DNA of 30,226 nucleotides from Nitrososphaerota archaeon (GCA_005877225.1 VBPK01000165.1:9081-39306); one strand, 5' to 3'. Numbered from the stretch's first letter, positions 8,412-15,901 are shown. The notes: a model not told the origin generated them from the sequence alone. Translations and numbers: made by a program.

Positions 8412-8420
8412 TTTAAATAT
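8412..8420 (+). promoter_or_regulatory. Box A (TTTAAATAT) for nitrilase-MmgE/PrpD operon
   Basis: One of the best archaeal TATA boxes here. Predicted transcription start is near 8442, at a mini reading frame ATG AGA CCA TAA (8441-8452); the gene itself starts at TTG 8454. Confidence 0.7.
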
Positions 8421-8453
8421 TCAGAACGCTAATTTTTGTGATGAGACCATAAG

Positions 8454-9374
8454 TTGAAGAAACAGAGCAAGGCAATTTTCTCCATGATTCAAATGAGCAT
8501 GAAAGACGATAAAGAAGCGAATGTTTCCAAAGCGGAGAAGATGATCGATAGGGCCGTAAAAGAAAGTCACTCCGACATTGTCGGTCTTCCGGAATTCTTC
8601 AACACCATTTACTTCCCGCAGTATGTCGACAGAAAATACTTCAGAGAAGCGGAGACCATCCCGGGCCCAACCGTCAACAGAATTGCGCGCAAAGCCAAGG
8701 AGCACGGAATTTACGTGTTCGCTGGAATCTATGAGAAGGTGCAGGCCGGGCTCTTCTACGACAGCTCGGCTTTGATCGGTCCCGACGGCAAGATCATGGG
8801 AGTCACAAGGAAAAATGAGGTGCCGAACGTCATGTACAAGGAAGGAGGCCTTTGGACGAACGAGGAATTCTATTACTCGATGAGTAACCTTGAAAATGCC
8901 TATCCTGTTTTTGAAACAAGATTCGGAAAGATAGGGCAGATAATCTGCTGGAACAGGCACTTCCCGGAAAACTGGAGGCTCTTGACAGTCAAGGGAGCCG
9001 AGATAATATTCGTCCCCGTCGCCTCCATGGGCAAGTTCCTCTCCGAAATGTTCTCGTTGGAGATGAGAGCGATGAGTTATGTTCATCAGTGCTTCGCGGC
9101 GGTGGTCAATAGGGTTGGAGTCGAAGGAAGGCAAAGAATGTACGGCGGCAGCCACATTGTCAATCCCAAGGGGAAACTTCTAGTCGGACCTGCGAGTGAT
9201 TCAAAGGAAGAGATAGTCACCGCAGAACTGAATCTCGATGAGATTGAGACAGCTAGAGAGGAGATTCCCTTCACCAAGTCTTACTACACCTCCACCCTAA
9301 GGACCCACGCCCTACACGACGCAACAATGCGGATGAGCTTGATGGCGCCGCCGCCACAGTCAGTGAGCCCCTAA
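8454..9374 (+). CDS. Carbon-nitrogen hydrolase (nitrilase superfamily, beta-ureidopropionase/N-carbamoylputrescine amidase type)
   Basis: Cytosolic C-N hydrolase, 306 aa, with the Glu-Lys-Cys triad: Glu47 in GLPEFFNTIY, Lys120 in VTRKNEVPN, Cys165 in GQIICWNRHFPENWR. The sequence around the triad and the Trp/Arg after Cys are of the N-carbamyl amide hydrolase type (beta-ureidopropionase, N-carbamoylputrescine amidase, N-carbamyl-D-amino acid amidase). Reaction inferred: N-carbamoyl amine or amino acid to amine plus CO2 and NH3. Start TTG 8454 fits the family N-terminus (KAIFSMIQMSM); no ATG is available in frame. It is the first gene of an operon with MmgE/PrpD, 24 bases downstream, and lies just after the aminotransferase. 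The exact carbamoyl substrate is not decided. Confidence 0.9.
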   Translation: MKKQSKAIFSMIQMSMKDDKEANVSKAEKMIDRAVKESHSDIVGLPEFFNTIYFPQYVDRKYFREAETIPGPTVNRIARKAKEHGIYVFAGIYEKVQAGLFYDSSALIGPDGKIMGVTRKNEVPNVMYKEGGLWTNEEFYYSMSNLENAYPVFETRFGKIGQIICWNRHFPENWRLLTVKGAEIIFVPVASMGKFLSEMFSLEMRAMSYVHQCFAAVVNRVGVEGRQRMYGGSHIVNPKGKLLVGPASDSKEEIVTAELNLDEIETAREEIPFTKSYYTSTLRTHALHDATMRMSLMAPPPQSVSP

Positions 9375-9398
9375 ATAATAGGCACCCCTGGAGCCACG

Positions 9399-10826
9399 AT
9401 GGTCAGGTTGTCTGCGACAAATGACTTGGCTGAATTCTGCAGTGGCATTAGGTACGAGAGTCTTCCCTCCGATGTCAGGGGCAAGGCGAACGAGCTGGTT
9501 CTGGACCATCTCGGAGTTGCTCTCTACGGCTCAACACTTCCATCAGGACAGATCGCTATCGAGTACGTGAGAAGCCTTGGGGGTGTGGCTGAAAGTAGTG
9601 TTCTGGGATCAAGAGTCAGGGCCCCAGCTCCGGATGCGGCTTTCTCCAACGGGATCTCCGTTCACAGTCCAGAGCTTGACGATACGGAACACGTTGGCTC
9701 CATACACCCTGGGGCATCCGTCATCCCCGCGGCGCTCGCGATTGCCGAGAAGATTCACGCTGATGGAAGGAGCTTCATTGCCGCTATCGTTGCCGGGTAC
9801 GATGTGGCGATCAGACTCGCCGTCGCGGCCCAAGGCAAGACCATGTCCCATTACAACCGAGGCTTCCACCCGACGGCGACCTGCGGGACGTTCGCTGCGG
9901 CCGCGAGTGCAGGCGTACTGCTTGGTCTGAACACCTCGCAGCTCAAGCACGCGTTCGGGATTGCCGGAAGTGCCGCAGCGGGACTTCTTGAGTTCTTGGA
10001 AGATGGCACGTGGGCGAAGAGGTACGGAGCAGGAAGGGCAGCGAGTAGCGGCGTGACAGCAGCGTACCTCGCGAAGTTAGGCTTCACCGGCCCCGGGAGT
10101 GTCATCGATGGGAGGAGAGGATTCCTTCGGGCTTACTCCGACGATACCAATCCCGAAGCCATCAGTGCGGGTCTAGGAAGCGAATTCACTATTATGCGAA
10201 CAGGAATCAAACCCCACTCCTGCTGCCGCTATATACAGGCACCGCTCGATGCCGTCTTGGAAATTCTTCGGAAGGATACGGTCAAGCCTGAAGAGGTGGA
10301 TCGGGTCGAAGTCAGAATCGTGAAGACTGGCATCAAGCTGCTTGATGAACCCAAGGATCTCAGGTATAATCCTAAGACTGTTGTTGATGCACAGTTCAGC
10401 ATCCCCTACAGCATAGCCACCGCCATCGTCAACGGAAGGGCCTTCGTGGACGAGTACACCGATTCTGCGATAAAGGATCCAAGAGTGCTATCATTGGCCA
10501 AGAAGGTCAAGGCTGTACACGGTCCGGAGCTGGAAAGAGAGTTTCCGAAGCATTGGCCTGCGAAAGTCATCATCACCCTCAAGGATGGGAGGAAGCTTGA
10601 AACCTACGTTCCGGGGGCGAAGGGAGATGCGGATTTCCCTCTGACACGCAAAGAGCTTGAAGAGAAATTTGAGACCCTGGCGGGGAAGATAATTACTGGC
10701 GATTCGCTGAAGGCCATCCTTGAGGTGCTGAGAAGGACTCAAACTCTGAGTGATGTGAACCAGCTAACCTCAAAGCTGGAGTACAGGAACGAGATGATGG
10801 CTAAGATACGAGCCGGGCTTAACTAA
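9399..10826 (+). CDS. MmgE/PrpD family protein
   Basis: 475-aa MmgE/PrpD family protein. Known members are 2-methylcitrate dehydratase (PrpD) and cis-aconitate decarboxylase; many others of unknown reaction occur in catabolic gene clusters. The family order is seen: all-helical N-half with VLDHLGVALYGS, a conserved SPELDDTEH in the active-site region, HPGASVIPAALAIAE, AGYDVAIRLA, FHPTATCGTFAAAAS and the KPHSCCRYIQAPLDA segment before a smaller C-terminal lid domain. It sits 24 bases behind the nitrilase gene and shares its promoter. No prpB or prpC lies in the window, so a methylcitrate role is not supported; I infer a dehydratase or isomerase acting on the acid released in this pathway. Its stop overlaps that of the convergent isochorismatase gene. 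Confidence 0.9.
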   Translation: MVRLSATNDLAEFCSGIRYESLPSDVRGKANELVLDHLGVALYGSTLPSGQIAIEYVRSLGGVAESSVLGSRVRAPAPDAAFSNGISVHSPELDDTEHVGSIHPGASVIPAALAIAEKIHADGRSFIAAIVAGYDVAIRLAVAAQGKTMSHYNRGFHPTATCGTFAAAASAGVLLGLNTSQLKHAFGIAGSAAAGLLEFLEDGTWAKRYGAGRAASSGVTAAYLAKLGFTGPGSVIDGRRGFLRAYSDDTNPEAISAGLGSEFTIMRTGIKPHSCCRYIQAPLDAVLEILRKDTVKPEEVDRVEVRIVKTGIKLLDEPKDLRYNPKTVVDAQFSIPYSIATAIVNGRAFVDEYTDSAIKDPRVLSLAKKVKAVHGPELEREFPKHWPAKVIITLKDGRKLETYVPGAKGDADFPLTRKELEEKFETLAGKIITGDSLKAILEVLRRTQTLSDVNQLTSKLEYRNEMMAKIRAGLN

Positions 10827-11506
10827 GCAGGCACGGGTTGAAGCGGCACCAACGATTTCAAGTATTCCAAGACTTCCTTCTTGCTTACTACATCTCCCAT
10901 CTTCGCGTCGATATCGAAGAGGTTCCACTCGTGTGGTCCGCTGGCCCTGTCCCCAACGCACTCCCTTACAACCATTGGTCTGAATCCGCTTCCGATGGCA
11001 TCCGTGGCCGTGGCCCTGACGCACGCACTCGTTGAGCAGCCTGCGATGATCACTGTGTCAACGCCCTGACTGGTCAGGTAGCCGTTCAGGTTGGTTCCGA
11101 AGAAGGCGCTCAACCACTTCTTCACCAGGTAGATTTCACCCTGTTGGAGCTCCAGCCTGGGATCAATCTTGACAGCGTCTGACCCGCTCACCTGGGATTT
11201 CAGGGCTGGTATCTTCTTCAGAAACAAGTCGGCCTCCCTCAAGTTTGGATCGTAAGCCATCGTAGTGAAAACCCTGGGGATACCCTTTGCCCTGGCCACT
11301 CCCAGTACTTCCTTTGTGTTCTGAACGACCGCGTCGAGGTTTGCTCCCAGCGGATACCTGGGGTCAGTCCATCCCATAGCCAAATCTATGACAACGACCG
11401 CGGGTCTCCTCCCGAAGCCTATCCTAGTCTGAAAACCCCGTCTAGCGTACAGTTTCGCCGCGTCTTCCTTCAGTACGTCCAGGGCCTCTCTGGTAACTGT
11501 GGACAC
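10823..11506 (-). CDS. Isochorismatase-family cysteine hydrolase (N-carbamoylsarcosine amidohydrolase-like)
   Basis: Isochorismatase-fold cysteine hydrolase, 227 aa. The Asp-Lys-Cys triad is visible: Asp41 in VVVIDLAMGW, Lys129 in LVKKWLSAFFGTNL, Cys162 in CSTSACVRATATDA. The SAFFGT and ACVRATATDA motifs are those of N-carbamoylsarcosine amidohydrolase and nicotinamidase-like enzymes, which cleave carbamoyl or carboxamide groups; isochorismatase itself is unlikely. GTG 11506 lies 29 bases from a box A (11531-11540), nearly leaderless. It converges on the nitrilase-MmgE/PrpD operon, with the two stop codons overlapping by four bases. With the nitrilase it gives two independent C-N hydrolases for ureido or amide compounds. 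The substrate is inferred, not shown. Confidence 0.88.
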   Translation of the reverse strand: MSTVTREALDVLKEDAAKLYARRGFQTRIGFGRRPAVVVIDLAMGWTDPRYPLGANLDAVVQNTKEVLGVARAKGIPRVFTTMAYDPNLREADLFLKKIPALKSQVSGSDAVKIDPRLELQQGEIYLVKKWLSAFFGTNLNGYLTSQGVDTVIIAGCSTSACVRATATDAIGSGFRPMVVRECVGDRASGPHEWNLFDIDAKMGDVVSKKEVLEYLKSLVPLQPVPA

Positions 11507-11530
11507 TAGGTCGTGGTCCCGTGGAGGGTT

Positions 11531-11540
11531 TCTTAAGATT
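11531..11540 (-). promoter_or_regulatory. Box A for isochorismatase-family gene
   Basis: ATCTTAAGA on the minus strand, centre 29 bases before GTG 11506. Confidence 0.5.
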
Positions 11541-11554
11541 TTCTTGAACGCCTA

Positions 11555-11690
11555 GGTTGTAGCATAATCAATCACCCTAGCTTAACCACGCTATTTTCTC
11601 GACCCAAGCAGAAAGCATCAAGCGTGATCGTTAACAATCACGCACTGTCAATGCCAAATGGCCCAAAATCAGTTGAATTATGCTACAATC
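11555..11690. mobile_element. Possible 136-bp MITE with TA-flanked terminal inverted repeats
   Basis: The ends are inverted repeats: GGTTGTAGCATAAT at 11555-11568 and the complement of GATTGTAGCATAAT at 11677-11690, 13 of 14 matching (12 contiguous), with a further CAA shared after a one-base offset. Both ends are bordered by TA (11553-11554 and 11691-11692), as expected for a TA target duplication of the IS630/Tc1 type. No coding frame inside. It lies between the divergent promoters of the isochorismatase-family gene and the DUF3891 gene, in the gap 11507-11817. No second copy was seen in the window, so mobility is inferred from structure only. Confidence 0.4.
11622..11643. repeat. 22-bp near-perfect palindrome
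   Basis: Arms GCGTGAT (11622-11628) and ATCACGC (11637-11643) surround a central GTTAAC (11630-11635), with one mismatched pair (C11629/A11636). It could be the internal hairpin of the surrounding inverted-repeat element or a binding site for a dimeric regulator between two divergent genes. Confidence 0.5.
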
Positions 11691-11787
11691 TATCGAACGC
11701 CGGAAGCAGCCTTGAGAGGTAGCGAGTGAAACCACTCTGAAAAGTGTCTAAACGCGATGAAGGCCAGGAACCTTTTCATGGCTAGCC

Positions 11788-11795
11788 CTATATTC
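11788..11795 (+). promoter_or_regulatory. Box A (CTATATTC) for DUF3891 gene
   Basis: Centre 27 bases before ATG 11818, so the mRNA is predicted leaderless. Confidence 0.6.
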
Positions 11796-11817
11796 CAGGT
11801 CTACTGAGCTAGAGACC

Positions 11818-12624
11818 ATGATTACCAGGGAGTACGACGGCCAACTCTTGGTGGTGACCCAGCCCCATCACGCCGAATTGGCAGGCCAACTCGCAGCTCA
11901 TTGGGGAAACGAGGGATTCCATGAGCTAGAACCATTGCTGCCGATGATACGCGCCGCAAACGAGCATGATAACGGCTGGCGCGAGTGGGATAACCGCCCC
12001 ACGATAGATCCTAAGACAGGACTCCCCTATACCTTCGCGACACTATCTTACGTAGAGCACGCGAAACTCTACTGGCGGGGAATGACTCTTGCAGCAGAAG
12101 AGGACCTTTACGAAGGGTTGATGGTCAACATGCACGGTCGAGGTCTGTACAACAAAAGACACCGGACTGACCTCGCGATGAAGCGCGTGCCAGTCGGCAG
12201 AGAGGAAAAAGTTGCCGTGAACAGATTGGTGCGGGAGAGTGAACGCCTGCGAAAAAGACTCATGAAAAGACTTGTGGCCGATTCCAGATACAAGAATCTA
12301 GTGAGTGATGACCAGGTCTGGGCAAATTATTGTCTCCTCCAGGCTTTTGATCGTATATCACTGCATTTATGCTGGAAAGGACTAATTCCGTATGGGGTAC
12401 AGCATGTTCCCACGGGCTATCGAAAGGGTGAAGAGACTAGTGTGAATCTAACTCCTGAGAGCGACGGTTCAGTCAGATTATCACCCTATCCTTTCAAACA
12501 AAGCCAGTTTGAGGTCTCAGTCACTGGATGCTTGGTTCCCATGAAAAAATATGAAACTGATGAAGAGTACAGGGAGTCCTACTACAGGGGAGAGAGGGTC
12601 GAACTCAAGTTCAAGCTCACGTGA
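11818..12624 (+). CDS. DUF3891 family protein
   Basis: 268-aa protein of the DUF3891 family, recognised from the N-terminal LLVVTQPHHAELAGQLAAHWG and the following AANEHDNGWREWD. The function of the family is not established. Conserved polar residues are spaced like a metal-dependent HD phosphohydrolase: His18, His50-Asp51, His106 in NMHGRGLY, and a late Asp in QAFDRISLHL. I infer a metal-binding helical hydrolase fold, not a proven activity. The C-terminal third is beta-rich by eye. The start ATG 11818 is leaderless from a good box A. It is monocistronic and convergent with the HAD hydrolase gene, 24 bases apart. Confidence 0.8.
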   Translation: MITREYDGQLLVVTQPHHAELAGQLAAHWGNEGFHELEPLLPMIRAANEHDNGWREWDNRPTIDPKTGLPYTFATLSYVEHAKLYWRGMTLAAEEDLYEGLMVNMHGRGLYNKRHRTDLAMKRVPVGREEKVAVNRLVRESERLRKRLMKRLVADSRYKNLVSDDQVWANYCLLQAFDRISLHLCWKGLIPYGVQHVPTGYRKGEETSVNLTPESDGSVRLSPYPFKQSQFEVSVTGCLVPMKKYETDEEYRESYYRGERVELKFKLT

Positions 12625-12648
12625 GATTGCCACACTCCGTTGATCATC

Positions 12649-13338
12649 TTACTGTTGGAGAGCGGAAGTTAGTTCCCGAAAGCTCTTCACCTCCAAATCG
12701 AGGGGAATATCCCAGTCCATAGGGAGACCTTTCCTGTTTATCCAAGCGGCCTTCATGCCCACGGCCTTGGCTCCGATAGCATCGCGGCCGGACCCCGCCA
12801 CGTGCAGAATTTGGGATGGGTCATTTCCCATAAGTTTCACCGCTTCGCGGTATATCCTAGGATGGGGCTTGTATGCTCCCGCCCTCTCCGCAGAAACTAT
12901 GGTGTGAAACTCGACACCCAGTCTGTTCGCGAGCCTACTGAGCATCGCCTGATCGCCATTTGATAACAGCCCGATGACGTACCTGTTTTTCAGTTGAAGC
13001 AGTCCCTCACGAACATCTGGAAAAGCGTTCAGCATGCTCCAGCCATCCACCAATCCTTTCACCGTGTCTTCGTTCGAAATCACGTGAAAGAATTTGAGCG
13101 TGTACTCCAGCGCTCTGCGAGTAAGAGTCTCGAATTTCAAGAACTCCTGCCCAAGTAACGTAGTCACGTAGGTATACTCCAGCTGTGTGCGTCTCCAAAC
13201 TTGAAGGAACGTAGCGACATCTACGCCTTTCTGCCCCTTCAGGAGATCGGCGACCCCTGGAGTAAGACTGCCCTCCCAGTCAAACAGCGCTGCAAACACG
13301 TCAAACGTTATGTGTCTCGGAGCAGCCTGGATTTTCAC
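12649..13338 (-). CDS. HAD-superfamily hydrolase, haloacid dehalogenase type II-like
   Basis: Haloacid dehalogenase superfamily hydrolase, 229 aa. The four HAD motifs are present: nucleophile Asp13 in TFDVFAALFD, Ser126-Asn127 in GLLSNGD, Lys157 in AYKPHPRIY, and VAGSGRDAIGAKAVGM (Asp186) as motif IV. The DVFAAL box and the motif IV layout resemble type II L-2-haloacid dehalogenases, but motif I is less typical (usually DVYGTL), so a phosphatase or general 2-haloacid-type hydrolase is equally possible. Start is GTG 13338; a weak AT-rich box (AATAAA on the minus strand, 13374-13379) lies 38 bases upstream. No dehalogenation partners are nearby. Superfamily sure, reaction unsure. Confidence 0.88.
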   Translation of the reverse strand: MKIQAAPRHITFDVFAALFDWEGSLTPGVADLLKGQKGVDVATFLQVWRRTQLEYTYVTTLLGQEFLKFETLTRRALEYTLKFFHVISNEDTVKGLVDGWSMLNAFPDVREGLLQLKNRYVIGLLSNGDQAMLSRLANRLGVEFHTIVSAERAGAYKPHPRIYREAVKLMGNDPSQILHVAGSGRDAIGAKAVGMKAAWINRKGLPMDWDIPLDLEVKSFRELTSALQQ

Positions 13339-13639
13339 GATGATTGACCGGGAGCTACCGGTTCGGCGGGGAGTTTATTGCCCTTTTGGATTAGAGTTTC
13401 TGCGTGTGGTCAGGTAAGCCCCGTTTTTGACCACGATGGCTTGCTCGCGCAGGGCAGAAGGCACTTCACTTAGCGTTTCATTGAGGCGAGCATAATTTGC
13501 TTCCCTTACATCCGAACCTTCGTAGTTTTTGATTTGGCGTCTTCGCAATGAAACCGGGTAGGCCTCGCAATTTGACCGCGGGAGCCTACCGCAGTAGGGA
13601 GAAATAGGGTCTCCGAAGAAAGCGTGCCCCGACAAATCC
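13339..13639. other. Divergent intergenic region with overlapping inverted repeats
   Basis: Non-coding gap between the HAD gene and luciferase-like gene 2. GGTAGGC (13557-13563) pairs with GCCTACC (13584-13590), while CCTAC (13585-13589) can instead pair with GTAGG (13594-13598). The second structure lies directly before a weak AT-rich stretch at 13600-13606. An 88-codon open frame on the minus strand here has no family likeness and I do not call it. Confidence 0.35.
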
Positions 13640-14581
13640 ATGGCAGGCGCGAAATTCGGGTGCTACATCTTCCAGGACGGGCTGACATTCGAAGAGATAC
13701 TGAAGATTGCTCGGCAGTGCGAGCGGCTTGGTCTCGAATCGGTGTGGCTCAAGGATAACTTCTCTCCTTGGCTACATAAGTGGTTCAGAGGTCAGAAGGC
13801 CATACCGAATGCCTCGTTCCTCGAGTCCTGGACCACTCTCTCGGCGCTCGCCTCGTTCACCAAGAAAATAAGAATAGGCTGCGTGCTTGTGAACCTCTAC
13901 CGCCAGCCCTCCCTCGTTGCGAAGATGGCATCGACTCTAGACGCGATCAGCGACGGGCGTCTCGAATTGGGATTGAGCGCGGGATGGAACAGGGAAGAGT
14001 GTACGTCATACGGAATTGCCTTCCCCAGCGCGTCGACGAGGAGGAAGATGCTAGCAGAAGCTGTCAAAGTGATGAAGATGATGTGGACAAAGCAGGATCC
14101 TTCATTCCGAGGCAAGCACTACAGCTTACACCGGGCATTGTGCTGGCCGAAACCGGTTCAGAAGCCGCGACCCACGTTGTGGATTGGAGGAAGCGCTGAC
14201 GAGACCCTCGGGATTGCAGCCAGAGAGGCGGACGGCTGGATTTACGGCCTCTGCGAAAGAGGGCGCTACATGGAGTCGCTGAAGAGGCTGAGGGTAGAAT
14301 GCGACGAGGCGGGGAGGGATTGGACAACCATTACGAAGGCATGGTATGGCTTCGTCGATATTGAAGCGGGTCGGGGACGAGCAAAGGAGCGAAGGAGGTT
14401 AGGGGGGGATGAAGCCAAACGGACAACAGCAGCAATAACGGGGAGAAGTGAGGAGGTCGCGCGCGAGCTGAGAACTTACCTCGACGCGGGGGTCACGTAC
14501 TTCATCCCGGCTTTTAGGAACGAAAATATCTACGAACAGCTACAGATTTTTTCCCACGAAGTTATTCGGCAGCTACGCTGA
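13640..14581 (+). CDS. Luciferase-like (LLM) F420-type oxidoreductase 2
   Basis: Second luciferase-like TIM-barrel oxidoreductase, 313 aa. It has the same core as the others: ESVWLKDNF, LASFTKKIRIGC, SDGRLELGLSAGWNREECTSYGI, VMKMMWT, CWPKPVQKPRPTLWIGGS and AAREADGW. It carries a basic, glycine-rich insertion (residues about 245-260, rich in Arg) before a C-terminal helix pair, which the other copies lack. Reduced F420 or FMN would be the cofactor (family knowledge); the substrate is unknown. ATG 13640 is well defined. Sequence identity to copy 1 is low outside the motifs, so these are distinct enzymes rather than a recent duplication. Confidence 0.88.
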   Translation: MAGAKFGCYIFQDGLTFEEILKIARQCERLGLESVWLKDNFSPWLHKWFRGQKAIPNASFLESWTTLSALASFTKKIRIGCVLVNLYRQPSLVAKMASTLDAISDGRLELGLSAGWNREECTSYGIAFPSASTRRKMLAEAVKVMKMMWTKQDPSFRGKHYSLHRALCWPKPVQKPRPTLWIGGSADETLGIAAREADGWIYGLCERGRYMESLKRLRVECDEAGRDWTTITKAWYGFVDIEAGRGRAKERRRLGGDEAKRTTAAITGRSEEVARELRTYLDAGVTYFIPAFRNENIYEQLQIFSHEVIRQLR

Positions 14582-14864
14582 CGACAGGCGTGTTCAACCC
14601 CGCAAGGTCGATTATTGAAGGGCTGCGGTGTGAACGAACGTCCGAGTTCGGACTCCATGGATCCAATGTTCGAGGCGTGGGTCTGATCTTGACTTCTTGA
14701 GTGTATGCCGTGCGGGTTCCGTCCTGAAGGGTTGCGCATATCATGAGAGGATGACTCAAAGCCTCAAAGCCCCAGTCAAAGGGGGTGTCTGTTTCGGTAA
14801 CTACCAAGGGAGCTCCGCTTCCAGTAAAGCTCGTCCAAGGTGCGGCTGTGTCATCCTCGCTAAC
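14562..14864 (-). pseudogene. Open frame of unknown nature, possible gene remnant
   Basis: A frame of 100 codons, open from a TGA at 14865-14867, that reads like protein (for example GAPLVVTETDTPFDWGFEAL) but has no ATG or GTG; the first usable start is TTG 14807, giving 81 aa. It overlaps the end of luciferase-like gene 2 by 20 bases. I do not recognise a family. It may be a 5'-truncated remnant or chance. The rest of the gap 14582-14969 contains only a short inverted repeat GTCCGA/TCGGAC at 14640-14653 and the DUF1326 promoter. Confidence 0.2.
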
Positions 14865-14932
14865 TCACGTTCACGCAAGTCACCCTCCGAGGAACAACGG
14901 GGAAGTTGGAGTTGAAGCCCTGCGAGAGTGCG

Positions 14933-14940
14933 CTTATTAG
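14933..14940 (+). promoter_or_regulatory. Box A (CTTATTAG) for DUF1326 gene
   Basis: Centre about 34 bases before ATG 14970, with predicted transcription start near 14962. Confidence 0.5.
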
Positions 14941-14948
14941 GCGACAAC

Positions 14949-14961
14949 GGATAGCCTATCC
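14949..14961. promoter_or_regulatory. Perfect palindrome GGATAGcCTATCC, likely operator
   Basis: Two perfect 6-base arms around one base, lying between box A and the predicted transcription start of the DUF1326 gene. A dimeric repressor bound here would block polymerase loading. The regulator is not in the window. Confidence 0.45.
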
Positions 14962-14969
14962 CACTCACG

Positions 14970-15593
14970 ATGAAAGCCCCCAGATGGCGCATACGCGGGG
15001 AATGGCAAGATTCTTGCAGCTGTGACATCGGATGCCCCTGCACCTTCGACCAGTTACCGACCCTGGGGTACTGCCAAGGGCTGCTTGCCTATCACATCGA
15101 GAAGGGGAATTTCGGAGAACTCTCCTTAAACAACCTGAACATGGTCTCGGTGGGGAAATATGGGCAGGGCCGCCTTTTAGCCGGTCACTGGGTAGTTGGA
15201 TACGTCTTCGACGAGAAAGCCAACAGCGAGCAGCGGGAGGCGCTCAGGAAAATCTTCATGGGAGAAGCGGGAGGAAGGTTCGGCATGCTACGCCCGCTCA
15301 TAGCCAAGGTAGTAGGAATCGAGTACGCACCAATCGTGTGGCGCCACGACAGACAGAGATGGGGAATAAAGATTGCTGAGAATACCCAGACCAAATCGGG
15401 CGTCTATAGAGGCCTAGACGTACCCAAGGGCGGGGAGGTGAAGGTCATCAACGCGCCAGTCGCTGAAGGTGGAATCGGCATGCCCATCACGATGGGCCAG
15501 ACTTTCATGAGCAGGATCAAACTCTTCAGTTTCGAGTTCGTCTGGTCGAGTCGAAACAGCAAGTTCGGCCCGATGGATATCTCTGGCCCTTAG
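14970..15593 (+). CDS. DUF1326 domain-containing protein
   Basis: 207-aa DUF1326 protein. The family signature is at the N-terminus: WRIRGEWQDSCSCDIGCPCTF with Cys16, Cys18, Cys22, Cys24, and Cys35 in GYCQG, a likely metal or thiol site. The remainder is beta-rich (GHWVVGYVFDEKA, EYAPIVWRHD, and FSFEFVWSSRNSKFGPMDISG at the end). No signal peptide is seen. DUF1326 genes often sit beside DUF2182 membrane protein genes, and here a DUF2182 gene lies convergently 308 bases away, supporting a shared pathway. The biochemical role is not known; metal handling is an inference from the CxC-x3-CxC cluster. A palindromic operator-like site covers the promoter. Confidence 0.85.
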   Translation: MKAPRWRIRGEWQDSCSCDIGCPCTFDQLPTLGYCQGLLAYHIEKGNFGELSLNNLNMVSVGKYGQGRLLAGHWVVGYVFDEKANSEQREALRKIFMGEAGGRFGMLRPLIAKVVGIEYAPIVWRHDRQRWGIKIAENTQTKSGVYRGLDVPKGGEVKVINAPVAEGGIGMPITMGQTFMSRIKLFSFEFVWSSRNSKFGPMDISGP

Positions 15594-15901
15594 CAGGTCT
15601 TCCCCCTGCCGCTACTGCTACTATTCTCGATGGATCCATTTCGGTAGACTCTCGCTGCTCGCCCAGCCCAACCATTCGGGTCAGCTCGCGTGAGTGTGGC
15701 GGAGTGGGTTCACAGCGGTGGCTGACGCCAACTTGTGGAGAGACCAGGAGAGAGGAACTCGCAATGATATGAATCGGCCGCCTCTGATGGAGTTCTTGAG
15801 TCTTTACCGCTTCTTGTGACGTAACATGAACTGGCTGTGAGTCCAGCTCTGCATGGATTCAGGCGAGGTACCTGACTTCGAACGCGAAAGATCATCCGCC
15901 G
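15594..15901. other. Gap between convergent DUF1326 and DUF2182 genes
   Basis: No gene, RNA or clear terminator recognised. Short open frames here have no family likeness and no start signal. Confidence 0.5.

Noticed and set aside
8421..9155. 244-codon minus-strand open frame opposite the nitrilase gene
   Set aside because: It is the shadow of a gene with all catalytic residues; the frame has no family likeness and runs against the promoter.
9399..10826. Calling the MmgE/PrpD gene prpD of the methylcitrate cycle
   Set aside because: No prpB or prpC in the window and the operon partner is an amidohydrolase; the family is broad.
13375..13641. 88-codon minus-strand frame in the gap before luciferase-like gene 2
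   Set aside because: No family likeness, no promoter, and it would cover the ATG of the divergent gene.
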